Source of the DNA: Embleya sp040605455
GTDB lineage: Bacteria > Actinomycetota > Actinomycetes > Streptomycetales > Streptomycetaceae
Assembly (NCBI RefSeq): GCF_040605455.1
Contig: NZ_JBEXCV010000170.1
Span: forward strand, 1 to 17,467
Direction: 5' to 3'
Length of the DNA stretch: 17,467 nt
The notes beneath the pieces were generated by a model. That model worked only from the letters and a program-made list of their open reading frames with translations, was not told where the DNA came from and searched no databases. The number at the start of each line of letters is the position of its first letter. Position 1 is the stretch's first letter. Below are positions 1 through 11,426 of the stretch, in pieces. The translations under genes and the position numbers were made by a program.

Positions 1-32
1 GCACGGCGGGCGGCGGCGAGGCCGGGCCCGGG

Positions 33-1877
33 ATGCCGGCTCCGCGTACGCCCGCCCCGGCCGCCACCGCGCCCGCCGGATCGGTGACCAGCCTGGTCAA
101 GCAGGCACCGTCGGCGACCACGCTCGGCCGGCGGATCAACGACGCCCAGGCGATCGCCGCCGACTTCGGCCTGGAGGCCATCGCCGCCGAACTGGACCGG
201 CTGCGGGCCCGGATGCGCCGGCCCGGGCTGCGGATCGCGGTGGTCGGCGAGTTCGGCCGCGGCAAGTCGTCGCTGATCAACCGGCTGCTCGGTGCCCCGG
301 TGCTGCCCGAGGGCCGGCACACCCCGGTGCCGCTGGTGATCGCCTCGGGGCCGGAGCCGCGGCTGGAGTTGCAATTCGCCGACGGGCGGGCCGAACCCAG
401 GCCGGCGGTGTCCGCGTCGTGGGACGAGGTACACCGGCTGAGTGAGCGGCAGGAACCGGACGAGGCCCGGCTGGTCGGCGTCCGCGTGCTCATCGCCGAA
501 CCCGAGCTGGCCCGGCTGGACGTCGAGTTGGTGGACACTCCCGGCGTCAATGCCGGGCACGGCAAGGGCACCGACGCCGAGGAGCACGACCGCAGGACCG
601 AGGACCTGGTCCGGCGCACCGTCGCGGCCAGCGACGCGGTGCTGATGGTGGTCTCCGCGAGCGCGCCGCTCGGCCTGTCCGAGACCGCGTTCCTGGAGGA
701 GGAGGTAATCGCCCGGCACGTGCCGCGGATCACCGTGGTGGTGTCCAAACTGGACACCGTCGACGAGGACGAGCGCGAGGACATCGTCGACTACCTCGGC
801 GGCCGGGTGCGCCGCATCTCGCCGATCCTGCGGGTGCTGGCCGGCCCGCATCGCGAGGACCTGTCGCCGGTGGCCGGCGTGTTCGAGCGGATCACCGAGT
901 TCACCACCTCCGGCGGCCGGCGCAGCATGCGCTCGCGGCAGACCGCGGGCCAACTGCTCTCGCTGCTGGACGAGATGGCCCAGGTGGGTCGGGACGGCCT
1001 GGCCGCGGCCGAGCTCGGAGCGGCCGAACGGCAGCGCGCCGTCGAGCAGTCCGAGGTGGAGATCGACCGGATGTCCGCCGAGTGGGGCAAGGTCCGGGTC
1101 GAACTCCAGCAGCGGCGCACGCAGACCGCGGAGAAATTCCACGAGCACCTCCAGCTCTCGCGCGGCGACCTGCTGGACACGCTGCGCTACGAGATGGAGC
1201 GCGCGCCGGACCCGCGGACCTGGTGGGAGCGCGACCTGCCGTTCCGGCTGCGCCGCGAACTCACGGCGCTGGCCAAGAAGTTCGAGGCCCAGCTGCATTC
1301 CAGCGTGCAGGCCGACGTGCAGTGGCTGGACGCGAAGATGAAGCTGCACTTCGGACGCGGCAGCGGATACCGGCTGGAGAAGGTCGAGCAGTTGTCCACC
1401 GAGTTCGAACTCGGCGAGGCGGAGTCGCTGGGCCTGAAGGACCTCAAGAGCCGCAAGCTCGCCTGGCGGATCGGCCCGACCGGCCTCGCCGTGCTCGGTG
1501 CACTGCTGATCCCGCTCACCGGCGGCGTCTCCGCGCTGCCGATGGGCGCGAGCATGGCTGCCTCGGCAGGCGGCATGGTGCTCGGCGAGGTCAAGTCGAC
1601 GTCGCTGACCGAAGGTCAGCGCGCGCAGGCGATGAAGGCCTTGGAGCCGATGGTCGAGGAGGTGCTCGGCGGCTTCTCCGAGGAGGTCTCCAAACGCCTG
1701 CACACGCTTTACGCCGGGGTGATGGACGAGGCGGTGCGCGGCCAGAAGGCGTGGCGGACCGATCGGCAGACCGCGCTGGCCAAGGTCGGCGCCGATGGAC
1801 CCGCATGGCAGGATCTGGTCTCGCGCAGCGAGCAGCTCGGGGTCCAGCTCGACACCATGCTGGGTGCCAGAGGCTGA
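33..1877 (+). CDS. Dynamin-family GTPase, first of a tandem pair (start may lie further left)
   Basis: A large GTPase of the bacterial dynamin-like group, expected to bind and remodel the cytoplasmic membrane. Visible motifs: P-loop GEFGRGKS at residues 72-79, candidate switch threonine T97, G3 DTPG at 168-171 and G4 SKLD at 238-241. After the G domain comes a long helical, charged region (about 330-470), then a hydrophobic glycine-rich stretch at about 478-519, the likely membrane paddle or anchor, and a C-terminal helical part. At 614 residues it has normal length for the group. The reading frame is open to the left edge and no good ribosome site precedes ATG 33, so the true start could be upstream; GTG 84 is another option. 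The second dynamin gene follows 28 bp later. Known relatives are the Streptomyces DynA/DynB pair acting at sporulation septa and the mycobacterial IniA/IniC pair; which it matches best cannot be settled here. Confidence 0.85.
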   Translation: MPAPRTPAPAATAPAGSVTSLVKQAPSATTLGRRINDAQAIAADFGLEAIAAELDRLRARMRRPGLRIAVVGEFGRGKSSLINRLLGAPVLPEGRHTPVPLVIASGPEPRLELQFADGRAEPRPAVSASWDEVHRLSERQEPDEARLVGVRVLIAEPELARLDVELVDTPGVNAGHGKGTDAEEHDRRTEDLVRRTVAASDAVLMVVSASAPLGLSETAFLEEEVIARHVPRITVVVSKLDTVDEDEREDIVDYLGGRVRRISPILRVLAGPHREDLSPVAGVFERITEFTTSGGRRSMRSRQTAGQLLSLLDEMAQVGRDGLAAAELGAAERQRAVEQSEVEIDRMSAEWGKVRVELQQRRTQTAEKFHEHLQLSRGDLLDTLRYEMERAPDPRTWWERDLPFRLRRELTALAKKFEAQLHSSVQADVQWLDAKMKLHFGRGSGYRLEKVEQLSTEFELGEAESLGLKDLKSRKLAWRIGPTGLAVLGALLIPLTGGVSALPMGASMAASAGGMVLGEVKSTSLTEGQRAQAMKALEPMVEEVLGGFSEEVSKRLHTLYAGVMDEAVRGQKAWRTDRQTALAKVGADGPAWQDLVSRSEQLGVQLDTMLGARG

Positions 1878-1886
1878 GCAGCCGTC

Positions 1887-1897
1887 GAGGAGGGGAG
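1887..1897 (+). promoter_or_regulatory. Ribosome binding site fixing a GTG start
   Basis: The purine run GAGGAGGGGAG lies with its GGGGAG part 8 nt before GTG 1906. It supports GTG 1906 over the in-frame ATG at 1795, which sits inside the upstream gene and would add 37 residues of unlikely sequence. Confidence 0.7.
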
Positions 1898-1905
1898 CGT
1901 TCAGG

Positions 1906-3879
1906 GTGGACAGGGGTCACGGGGCGGCCGATGGGGCCTACGCGGGTTACGGCGCGTGGCGAGCACGGCAGGAGACTCTGGTCGGCCTGATCGACCGGCT
2001 CACGCCGATCGTGGCCGGACTACGGATCGGTGCGGGCGTCAAGAAGTTGGACTCGTTGAAGCAGCGGGCCGCGTCCGAGGCGTTCAAGGTGATGATCGTC
2101 GGCGAGTTCAAGCGCGGCAAGAGCACGGTGATCAACTCGATGCTCGGCGAGAAGGTGCTGCCCTCCTTCGCGCGTCCGTGTACCGCGATCATCAACGAGG
2201 TGACGTGGGGTGACACCCGCTCGGCGCTGATCTATCCGCTGGAGGCGGACGGCACGGCGGGCGACCCGCTGACCGTCGGCGTGGACGAGATCGCCGACTA
2301 CGTCACGATCGGCGCGGACGATGACAACACCCCGAACCCGTACGAACGGGCGGTGGTGCGCTGGCCGCTCGAACTGTGCCGCAACGGCGTCGTGGTGGTC
2401 GACTCGCCGGGCCTCAACGAGGCCCCCGAGCGCGAGAAGGTCACCCTGAACTACCTCGAACAGGCCGACGTGCTCGTGTTCGTGGTGGACTGCCAGGCCG
2501 CGATGTCACGCAGCGAACAGCTCTTCCTGGACGTGCACGTCAAGGCGCGCGGGCACGAGGACGTGTTCTACGTCGGGAACAAGATCAACCTGGTCGAGGA
2601 GGAGGAGCGCGAGGACGTGCAGCGGGAGATCCGCAAGCGCCTCTCGCCCTACCTCTCCCGCCCGGACCGGGTCTTCTTCGTCAACGCCCGGGCCGCGCTG
2701 ACCGGCCGGCAGAAGGGCGACCCGGACCTGTTGGCCGGCTCCGGGATGCCCGAACTCGAACGCGGTCTGGAGGACTTCCTGACCCGCGAGCGCGGCCGGG
2801 CCAAGATCCTTTCGCCCGCGCGGGAGCTCAAGTACCTGCTGATCGAGGCGCGCGAGCAGATCGACCGCAAGGAGGCGCTCCTGACCCAGGACGTCGAGGA
2901 GTTGCGGGCCACCTATGAGCGGGTCCAGGGTCCGCTGACCCGGCTGGAGCAGAATCGGCGGGTGATCGTCGCGCAGATGGAGGAGCACCTGCGCGAGACC
3001 CGCGGCGAGGTGGAGGCCGCGACTCGGCGGTTCATGGATCGGGTCGCCGCGAACATCCCGAACTGGGCGCAGGAGTACGACCCGAGCAACACCATCGGCG
3101 CCAATCCGTTCAACGCGCGGGAAAAGATGGAGGCGGCGGTCAAGGAGATCACCGACCATCTCTCCGGGCGGGTCCAGGTCGAGTTCGCGCAGTGGCAGGA
3201 GAAAGACCTCAAGCCGCTCGTCGCGCGTCGCGTCGAGGACATGGAACGGATGATCGACGACGACGTGAAGCAGTTCGTCACCCGCATCGACGAGATCCGC
3301 GCGTCGCTCACCGCCGGCCCGGTCGGCACCGACGAGGACGGCAAACCCTCGACGCCGATCGAGCGGCTGCTCGCGGACGCGGTCAGCTTCGTACTCGACC
3401 CGGCGACCGCGGTCTCCGGCGGCAAGTTCAACCTCAGGTCGATGCTTACCGCGCTGCTGCCGCAGATCGCGGTCGGCACGGCGGCGTTCCTGGTCGGCCT
3501 GGGCCCGTTCGTGATCCTCGGCGCGGTGCTCGGCTCGACCGTGTTCAAGGGCGCGCTGCAGTTGAACAAGGCCAATCGCCGGCTCAAGGAGCAGGTCGCC
3601 GAGCAGGTCCAGCTGGAACTGCGCAAGCAGGCCGACACCGACGTGACCAACCTGGGCGAAGAGGTGGTCAAGCAACTCCGCAAGATGCGCGACGCGATCG
3701 CCCAGGGCCTGGACGCGGAGATCAAGTCGATCCGCGACGAGGTCGGCGCAGCCCTACGCACCAAGGAACAGGGCGAATCCGACGCAAAGCGCGAAAGCAC
3801 CGAAATGCGACGCTACGCCCAGGAACTGAACCGAGTCGACGAATCCCTGGCCGACCTGATCATGGACGTGGCAATGTAA
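1906..3879 (+). CDS. Dynamin-family GTPase, second of a tandem pair
   Basis: A 657-residue dynamin-like GTPase from GTG 1906. Motifs: P-loop GEFKRGKST at residues 66-74, switch threonine T93, G3 DSPG at 166-169, and at the G4 position NKIN (225-228), where most GTPases have NKxD. Long charged helices follow (about 310-500, with several E/R/Q-rich heptad-like runs). A strongly hydrophobic double segment at about 512-545 is the likely membrane-insertion element, and the C-terminal 100 residues are again coiled-coil-like. Its partner gene ends 28 bp upstream, so co-transcription is likely. Paired bacterial dynamins usually hetero-oligomerise on the membrane; in Streptomyces the DynA/DynB pair stabilises FtsZ rings at sporulation septa. 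That role is inferred for this gene. It ends converging on hemW across a repeat array. Confidence 0.87.
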   Translation: MDRGHGAADGAYAGYGAWRARQETLVGLIDRLTPIVAGLRIGAGVKKLDSLKQRAASEAFKVMIVGEFKRGKSTVINSMLGEKVLPSFARPCTAIINEVTWGDTRSALIYPLEADGTAGDPLTVGVDEIADYVTIGADDDNTPNPYERAVVRWPLELCRNGVVVVDSPGLNEAPEREKVTLNYLEQADVLVFVVDCQAAMSRSEQLFLDVHVKARGHEDVFYVGNKINLVEEEEREDVQREIRKRLSPYLSRPDRVFFVNARAALTGRQKGDPDLLAGSGMPELERGLEDFLTRERGRAKILSPARELKYLLIEAREQIDRKEALLTQDVEELRATYERVQGPLTRLEQNRRVIVAQMEEHLRETRGEVEAATRRFMDRVAANIPNWAQEYDPSNTIGANPFNAREKMEAAVKEITDHLSGRVQVEFAQWQEKDLKPLVARRVEDMERMIDDDVKQFVTRIDEIRASLTAGPVGTDEDGKPSTPIERLLADAVSFVLDPATAVSGGKFNLRSMLTALLPQIAVGTAAFLVGLGPFVILGAVLGSTVFKGALQLNKANRRLKEQVAEQVQLELRKQADTDVTNLGEEVVKQLRKMRDAIAQGLDAEIKSIRDEVGAALRTKEQGESDAKRESTEMRRYAQELNRVDESLADLIMDVAM

Positions 3880-3911
3880 CGCCGCCCCGCCGGCCGGCCG
3901 GACAACCACAC

Positions 3912-4043
3912 CCCGGCCGGCGCTTGAGGCCACCCAGGCAAACCAGCCCGGCCGGCGCTTGAGGCCACCCAGCCCCGCCGGCGCTTGAGGCAAACCAGCC
4001 CGGCCGGCGCTTGAGGCCACCCAGCCCGGCCGGCGCTTGAGGC
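3912..4043. repeat. Array of five 19-bp units, 26-bp period, between convergent genes
   Basis: The unit CCCGGCCGGCGCTTGAGGC begins at 3912, 3947, 3973 (CCCCGCCGG variant), 3999 and 4025. Copies 2-5 keep an exact 26-bp period, with 7-nt spacers CACCCAG or AAACCAG. The first interval is 35 bp and its spacer reads CACCCAG-GC-AAACCAG, as if one unit had been lost between two spacers. The period is not a multiple of three, so this is not coding. Each unit contains the palindrome CCGGCCGG. The core resembles the CCGGCGATTGAGG-type short repeats often seen between Streptomyces genes (from memory). The array fills the gap between two gene ends and could act as a bidirectional transcription barrier. 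Confidence 0.9.
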
Positions 4044-4064
4044 CAAAAAGCGATCACCAACCCG

Positions 4065-5285
4065 CTAGTCGACCAAATCCCGCACAACCGCATCAGCCAA
4101 CAACCGCCCGCGCAGCGTAAGCACTGCCCGCCCCCCCACCAACGGTTCAAGCAGCCCATCGACCACGGCCCGATCCGCCGCCTTCCGCCCCACCTCCGTC
4201 AGGAGCCCGCACGGTACGCCGTCGGACAACCGCAATTCGAGCAGGATCCGCTCCACCCGCCGGTCCTCCGCGGTGAGCAGCTCACGCGCCTGGGCGGGAG
4301 ACGTGTGCGCGGCCAGCCGCTGCGCGTACGCGGCGGGATGCCGGACGTTCCACCAGCGCACGCCGCCCACGTGGCTGTGCGCGCCCGGCCCCGCGCCCCA
4401 CCAGTCGGCGCCGGTCCAGTACAGCTCGTTGTGCCGGCAGCGCGCGGCGTCGTCGGTCGCCCAGTTGGACACCTCGTACCAGCCGAGCCCGGCGGCGGTG
4501 AACGCCTCGTCCGCCATCAGGTATCGGTCGGCGAGCACGTCGTCGTCCGGCATCGGCAATTCGCCGCGCCGCACCCTGCCGGCCAGCCGCGTACCGTCCT
4601 CGACGATCAGCGCATACGCCGAGACGTGGTCGGGACGGGCGCCGAGCACCGCATCCAGCGAGGCCCGCCAGTCGTCGTCGGACTCCCCCGGTGTGCCATA
4701 GATCAGGTCCAGGTTGACGTGCTCGAACCCGGCCGCGCGCGCATCGGCCACACACTGCTCGGGCCGCCCCGGGGTGTGCCTGCGGTCCAGGATCTGCAAC
4801 ACGTGCCTGCGCGCGCTCTGCATGCCGAACGACAGCCGGTTGAAGCCGCCCGCGAGCAGCGTGTCCAGGTAGGCCGGATCCACCGACTCGGGATTGGCCT
4901 CGGTGGTCACCTCGGCCCCGGCGGCAAGGCCGAACTCGTCCCGAATCGCGCCCAGGATCCGGGCCAGGTCCGCGGCCGGCAGCAGGGTGGGCGTGCCGCC
5001 GCCGAAGAACACCGTCTCCACCGGCCGCTCCACCTCGCCCAACAGCCGCCGGGCCAGCCGGATCTCGGCGATCGCGTCGTCCGCGTAGGACCCCTGCGAG
5101 GCCGATCCGCCCAGCTCGGTCGCGGTGTAAGTGTTGAAGTCGCAGTAACCGCATCGTGACGCGCAGTACGGCACATGCACGTAGAAGCCGAACGGGCGAC
5201 TCGCGCCCGCGAACTCGGCGAGTGCGGACGCGGGCAACGAACCGTCTTCGGGCGCGGGCAGACCGTCGGGGGGTGCGGAGGGCAT
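4065..5285 (-). CDS. hemW: Radical SAM haem chaperone HemW
   Basis: HemW-family radical SAM protein (once called oxygen-independent coproporphyrinogen oxidase-like), which binds haem and delivers it to respiratory enzymes in the cytoplasm. The iron-sulfur motif CxxxCxxC reads CASRCGYC at residues 41-48, followed by the SAM-binding GGGTP motif and the HemW signature HNELYW near the C-terminal third. The length of 406 residues is typical. ATG 5285 gives the N-terminus MPSAPPDG, which resembles streptomycete HemW proteins as I remember them. An in-frame GTG at 5300 adds five residues and is an alternative, because the GGGAGG before the ATG directly abuts it. It lies 82 bp downstream of the acyl-CoA ligase gene on the same strand. 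In many actinobacteria hemW precedes hrcA-dnaJ; here its downstream side meets the dynamin pair. Confidence 0.93.
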   Translation of the reverse strand: MPSAPPDGLPAPEDGSLPASALAEFAGASRPFGFYVHVPYCASRCGYCDFNTYTATELGGSASQGSYADDAIAEIRLARRLLGEVERPVETVFFGGGTPTLLPAADLARILGAIRDEFGLAAGAEVTTEANPESVDPAYLDTLLAGGFNRLSFGMQSARRHVLQILDRRHTPGRPEQCVADARAAGFEHVNLDLIYGTPGESDDDWRASLDAVLGARPDHVSAYALIVEDGTRLAGRVRRGELPMPDDDVLADRYLMADEAFTAAGLGWYEVSNWATDDAARCRHNELYWTGADWWGAGPGAHSHVGGVRWWNVRHPAAYAQRLAAHTSPAQARELLTAEDRRVERILLELRLSDGVPCGLLTEVGRKAADRAVVDGLLEPLVGGRAVLTLRGRLLADAVVRDLVD

Positions 5286-5367
5286 CCTCCCATTGTCCAC
5301 GAGCCGGCGACCGGGTCCTGCGGCTGTCGAATGCCCGCGGGCCGGGGGCCGGGGGCCGGTCCCGGGC

Positions 5368-7236
<1,869 letters not shown>

Positions 7237-7372
7237 GTCCTGGGCGAATGACAGCCCGGGTGAATTTCGGGGAGCGGTGGCGATGCCGAGTACTGGTGTG
7301 GATACCCGTACCCACGGCGACGAGAGCCGGATATCGGTAACGGGCGGAGTGCGGGAACGTTCGGTATAGCGG
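7237..7372 (-). other. Upstream region of the acyl-CoA ligase gene, no coding signal
   Basis: This stretch lies between the lepA terminator and the ligase start and should hold the ligase promoter. I see an 8-bp palindrome GAACGTTC at 7355-7362 and AT-richer patches (TACCGATAT on the minus strand), but no confident -35/-10 pair. Confidence 0.4.
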
Positions 7373-7418
7373 GAGTAAAAAGCAAAGCGGGTGCATCGGT
7401 TGTGCCCGATGCACCCGC
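7373..7418 (-). terminator. Intrinsic terminator downstream of lepA
   Basis: A perfect 13-bp stem (GCGGGTGCATCGG at 7387-7399 against 7406-7418) with a 6-nt loop is followed on the minus strand by TTTGCTTTTTAC. This is a textbook Rho-independent terminator, rare in so GC-rich a genome. There is no T-run on the plus side, so it works for lepA. It lies 140 bp after the lepA stop, leaving a G-rich 3' untranslated stretch (7419-7558) in which I see no gene. Confidence 0.88.
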
Positions 7419-7558
7419 AACGTACGCCGCCGCAGGGCTACGCGGTAGTAGCTTCGCCCGGATCCGCCTGCGAATCGCGTCGCCACACCCGCTGTGCCCA
7501 GCCGCCCGGCCCGGCGCCCACCCGCACCCCGGCCCGGCCGTGTCCTGCCGCCTGCCGC

Positions 7559-9412
<1,854 letters not shown>

Positions 9413-9629
9413 GCGGGCTTCCAGATTCTCGATCGGGTGGACTGGCGAGGGTTTGCGAAGGTCTGGCGGTCTTGCGAGGGTCCTGCAGGTGGCACGTGGG
9501 ATCGGTGTGGGATCGCCGGTGTTCCCTACATCGTCCCATGCGGCACGGGTGAGCCGCGTTGGTGGAGCGGGCGAGGGCGGTTCGAGTCGCGTCCCGCGGG
9601 GGTTCGGGGGGCCTGAGCCGTCCGGGTGT
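9413..9629. other. Intergenic region between lepA and rpsT, lepA leader side
   Basis: The 346-bp gap between divergent lepA and rpsT begins here. In the lepA leader there are three related 10-mers, TGGCGAGGGT (9443-9452), TTGCGAAGGT (9453-9462) and TTGCGAGGGT (9472-9481). A direct repeat, GTGGGATCG, occurs twice near 9496-9516. No gene and no confident lepA promoter is visible. Confidence 0.5.
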
Positions 9630-9657
9630 TTGTGGACCCGTTGATCACTGGTAATCT
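9630..9657 (+). promoter_or_regulatory. Candidate rpsT promoter
   Basis: TTGTGG (9630-9635) and TAATCT (9652-9657), 16 bp apart, are the best match to a vegetative -35/-10 pair upstream of rpsT. Transcription would start near 9664 and give a leader of about 95 nt. This is motif reading only. Confidence 0.4.
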
Positions 9658-9758
9658 GATGGATCGCGTGTGGCGTACGTGTCTCTGCCACGCAGTCAAC
9701 GTCCGAACGGGCCCTCTCCCTGGATCGGATCCCGACCTAGTACTCAGAAGGCTCTTTC

Positions 9759-10025
9759 GTGGCGAACATCAAGTCCCAGATCAAGCGCAACAAGACGAAC
9801 GAGATTGCGCGTCAGCGCAACAAGGCCGTCAAGTCGGAGCTCAAGACCTTCGTGCGCAAGGCGCGCGAGGCGGCCGAGGCCGGCAACGTCGAGCAGGCCG
9901 AGGCGCTCACCCGCCTCGCGGCCCGCAAGCTCGACAAGGCCGTCAGCAAGGGTGTCATCCACAAGAACCAGGCCGCCAACAAGAAGTCGGCGCTGGCGAA
10001 GCGTGTCGCGACGGCCAAGGCCTGA
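9759..10025 (+). CDS. rpsT: 30S ribosomal protein S20
   Basis: Small basic protein of 88 residues that binds 16S rRNA and helps assemble the 30S subunit. It has the S20 signature: an N-terminal MANIKSQIKRNKTNE-like stretch, long lysine/arginine-rich helices, and a C-terminal part with the VIHKNQAANKKSALAKR motif. It starts with GTG 9759, preceded by AGAAGG at 9746-9751 with 7-nt spacing. It is monocistronic, divergent from lepA and followed by a strong hairpin. S20 represses its own translation in E. coli; the ~95-nt leader here could host something similar, but that is inference. Confidence 0.97.
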   Translation: MANIKSQIKRNKTNEIARQRNKAVKSELKTFVRKAREAAEAGNVEQAEALTRLAARKLDKAVSKGVIHKNQAANKKSALAKRVATAKA

Positions 10026-10051
10026 TTCGCGCATCCGCATCGTGTGACACC

Positions 10052-10067
10052 CGAGCGCTTGCGCTCG
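10052..10067 (+). other. Small hairpin after rpsT
   Basis: CGAGCG-CTTG-CGCTCG forms a perfect 6-bp stem with a tetraloop about 27 nt after the rpsT stop. It precedes the main terminator and may be a 3'-end stabilising or processing element. Confidence 0.45.
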
Positions 10068-10078
10068 TAGTGACTTCG

Positions 10079-10116
10079 AAGGCGCCGTCCCCGGGATTCC
10101 GGGGGCGGCGCCTTTG
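10079..10116 (+). terminator. rpsT transcription terminator (possibly two-way)
   Basis: A 16-bp stem (10079-10094 with 10099-10114, one T-G wobble) and a GATT loop is followed by a short T run. The right arm ends in CGGCGCCTT. It lies 54 bp after the rpsT stop and 50 bp before the convergent holA stop, so it may stop transcription from both sides. Confidence 0.85.
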
Positions 10117-10166
10117 TGGTGGGCGGCGCCTGTGTGTGCGGGGGCTGGTGGGTCGGGGGCTCCGGG

Positions 10167-11144
10167 TCAGATGTTGCGGACCGTGGAGACCGTCACGACG
10201 GCCTTCTCCAGTGCGTAGGCCGGATCCGTACCGCCGCCCTTGACCGCCGCGTCGGCGTCGGCGACGGCGCACAGCGCGCGCACGATGCCGTCCGGGGTCC
10301 AGCCGCGCAATTGTTGCCGCACCCGGTCCACCTTCCACGGCGGCATACCCAGGTCGCGGGCCAGATCGTTGGGCCGGACATTGCGCGGGGCGGCCCCGAC
10401 CCGGGCGATCTGCCGCACACTCTGCGCGAGCGCGCTGGTGACCATGACCGGCGCGACGCCGACCGACAGCGCCCAGCGCAACTGCTCCAGCGCCTCGGCG
10501 GTACGGCCCTCGACGGTCTTGTCGGCGACGGTGAAGCTGGACGCCTCGGCGACCCCGCTGTAGTAGCGCGCAACCACTTCCTCGTCGACCACGCCGTCGG
10601 TGTCCGCCATCAACTGGCTGCACGCGGACGCCAATTCGCGCAGGTCGTTGCCGATCGCCTCGACCAGGGTGCGGCAGGCGTCCTCGGTGAGCGAGCGGCC
10701 TGCGATCCGGAACTCGGACCGGGCGAACGCGACCCGGTCGCCTACCTTGGTGACCTTGGCGCACGTGACCTCCCGCACGCCGACCTTGCGGACCGCGTCC
10801 AGGAGGTTCTTGCCCTTGGGCCCGCCGAGATGGGCGAGCACGAGCACGATCTCGTCGGCGGGATCGGCGATCAGCTTCTTGACCTCGCCGGCCAGGTCCG
10901 CGCCGAGGTCCTGCGCGGACCGGATCACGATGACCTTGCGCTCGCCGAACAACGACGGACTGGCCAACTCGGACAACATCCCCGCCTGCAGCGCCCCCGG
11001 CGCGAGGTCGCGCACATCGGCATCGGGGTCCTGCGCCCGCACGGCACGGACCACCTCGCCGATCGCCCGATCCACCAGCAATTCCTCGGGCCCGACGACG
11101 AGCGTCACGGGCGCGAGCGGGTCATCCTGCATTCTCCTGGCCAC
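10167..11144 (-). CDS. holA: DNA polymerase III subunit delta
   Basis: HolA, the delta subunit of the clamp loader, which opens the sliding clamp during replication. The protein has about 325 residues, normal for the family. The clamp-binding wedge SPSLFGERK is at residues 62-70, matching the conserved SLFxxR element of delta proteins. The middle shows the degenerate AAA+ fold without Walker motifs, and the C-terminal collar region has PPWKVDRVRQQLRGW. GTG 11144 gives (M)ARRMQDDPLAP, close to the streptomycete N-terminus MARKTxDDDPLAP as I remember it. ATG 11132 (AGGAG one base away) is the alternative. It converges on rpsT. Upstream lies a disordered G/C-rich region and then comEC; the comEC-holA neighbourhood is common in bacteria. 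Confidence 0.93.
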   Translation of the reverse strand: MARRMQDDPLAPVTLVVGPEELLVDRAIGEVVRAVRAQDPDADVRDLAPGALQAGMLSELASPSLFGERKVIVIRSAQDLGADLAGEVKKLIADPADEIVLVLAHLGGPKGKNLLDAVRKVGVREVTCAKVTKVGDRVAFARSEFRIAGRSLTEDACRTLVEAIGNDLRELASACSQLMADTDGVVDEEVVARYYSGVAEASSFTVADKTVEGRTAEALEQLRWALSVGVAPVMVTSALAQSVRQIARVGAAPRNVRPNDLARDLGMPPWKVDRVRQQLRGWTPDGIVRALCAVADADAAVKGGGTDPAYALEKAVVTVSTVRNI

Positions 11145-11426
11145 CCGACCAAGCATCCCACGCCCGCCGGACACCCCCTCCCCCACCGCTGGTCGCCGCC
11201 ATGCACACAAGGAGGCGGCCAGACGGCGCGTGGGCCGCCGCGTCGATCCGGGCGACGCCTGCTCGGGGGCGGCGGGGTGGAGGTGGCGGGGGCGTCGTCG
11301 AACACAGCGGTGGCCGCAGCGGTGGCGGCGGCGGCACCGGGGGCGGCGGCAGGCCCGGGACGGGGGTGCGTGGGGCCATCGCGGATGTCGACGAGCGGGC
11401 ACTCCACGGACTGGACGACATCCGGA
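11145..11426. other. Low-complexity G/C-run region upstream of holA
   Basis: No gene could be supported here. The plus strand is dominated by GGC, GGT and GGGG runs from about 11265 to 11376, giving several potential G-quadruplex motifs. Open frames exist on both strands but translate to Gly-, Pro- or Arg-rich strings typical of non-coding GC-rich DNA. No clear holA promoter is visible. Confidence 0.5.

Noticed and set aside
1795..1905. Upstream ATG for the second dynamin gene
   Set aside because: It lies inside the first gene and adds non-conserved sequence; GTG 1906 has a strong ribosome site.
3754..4159. Overlapping minus-strand frames through the repeat array (peptides such as LKRRPGW)
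   Set aside because: The 26-bp period shifts frame at each unit, so the peptides are products of the repeat, a familiar false gene call in streptomycetes.
9570..9600. GGTTCGAGTC resembling a tRNA T-loop
   Set aside because: No matching 5-bp T stem, anticodon arm or acceptor stem around it.
9413..9691. N-terminal extension of lepA to 9691
   Set aside because: Pro/Arg-rich, unlike LepA; GTG 9412 has a good ribosome site and a family-like N-terminus.
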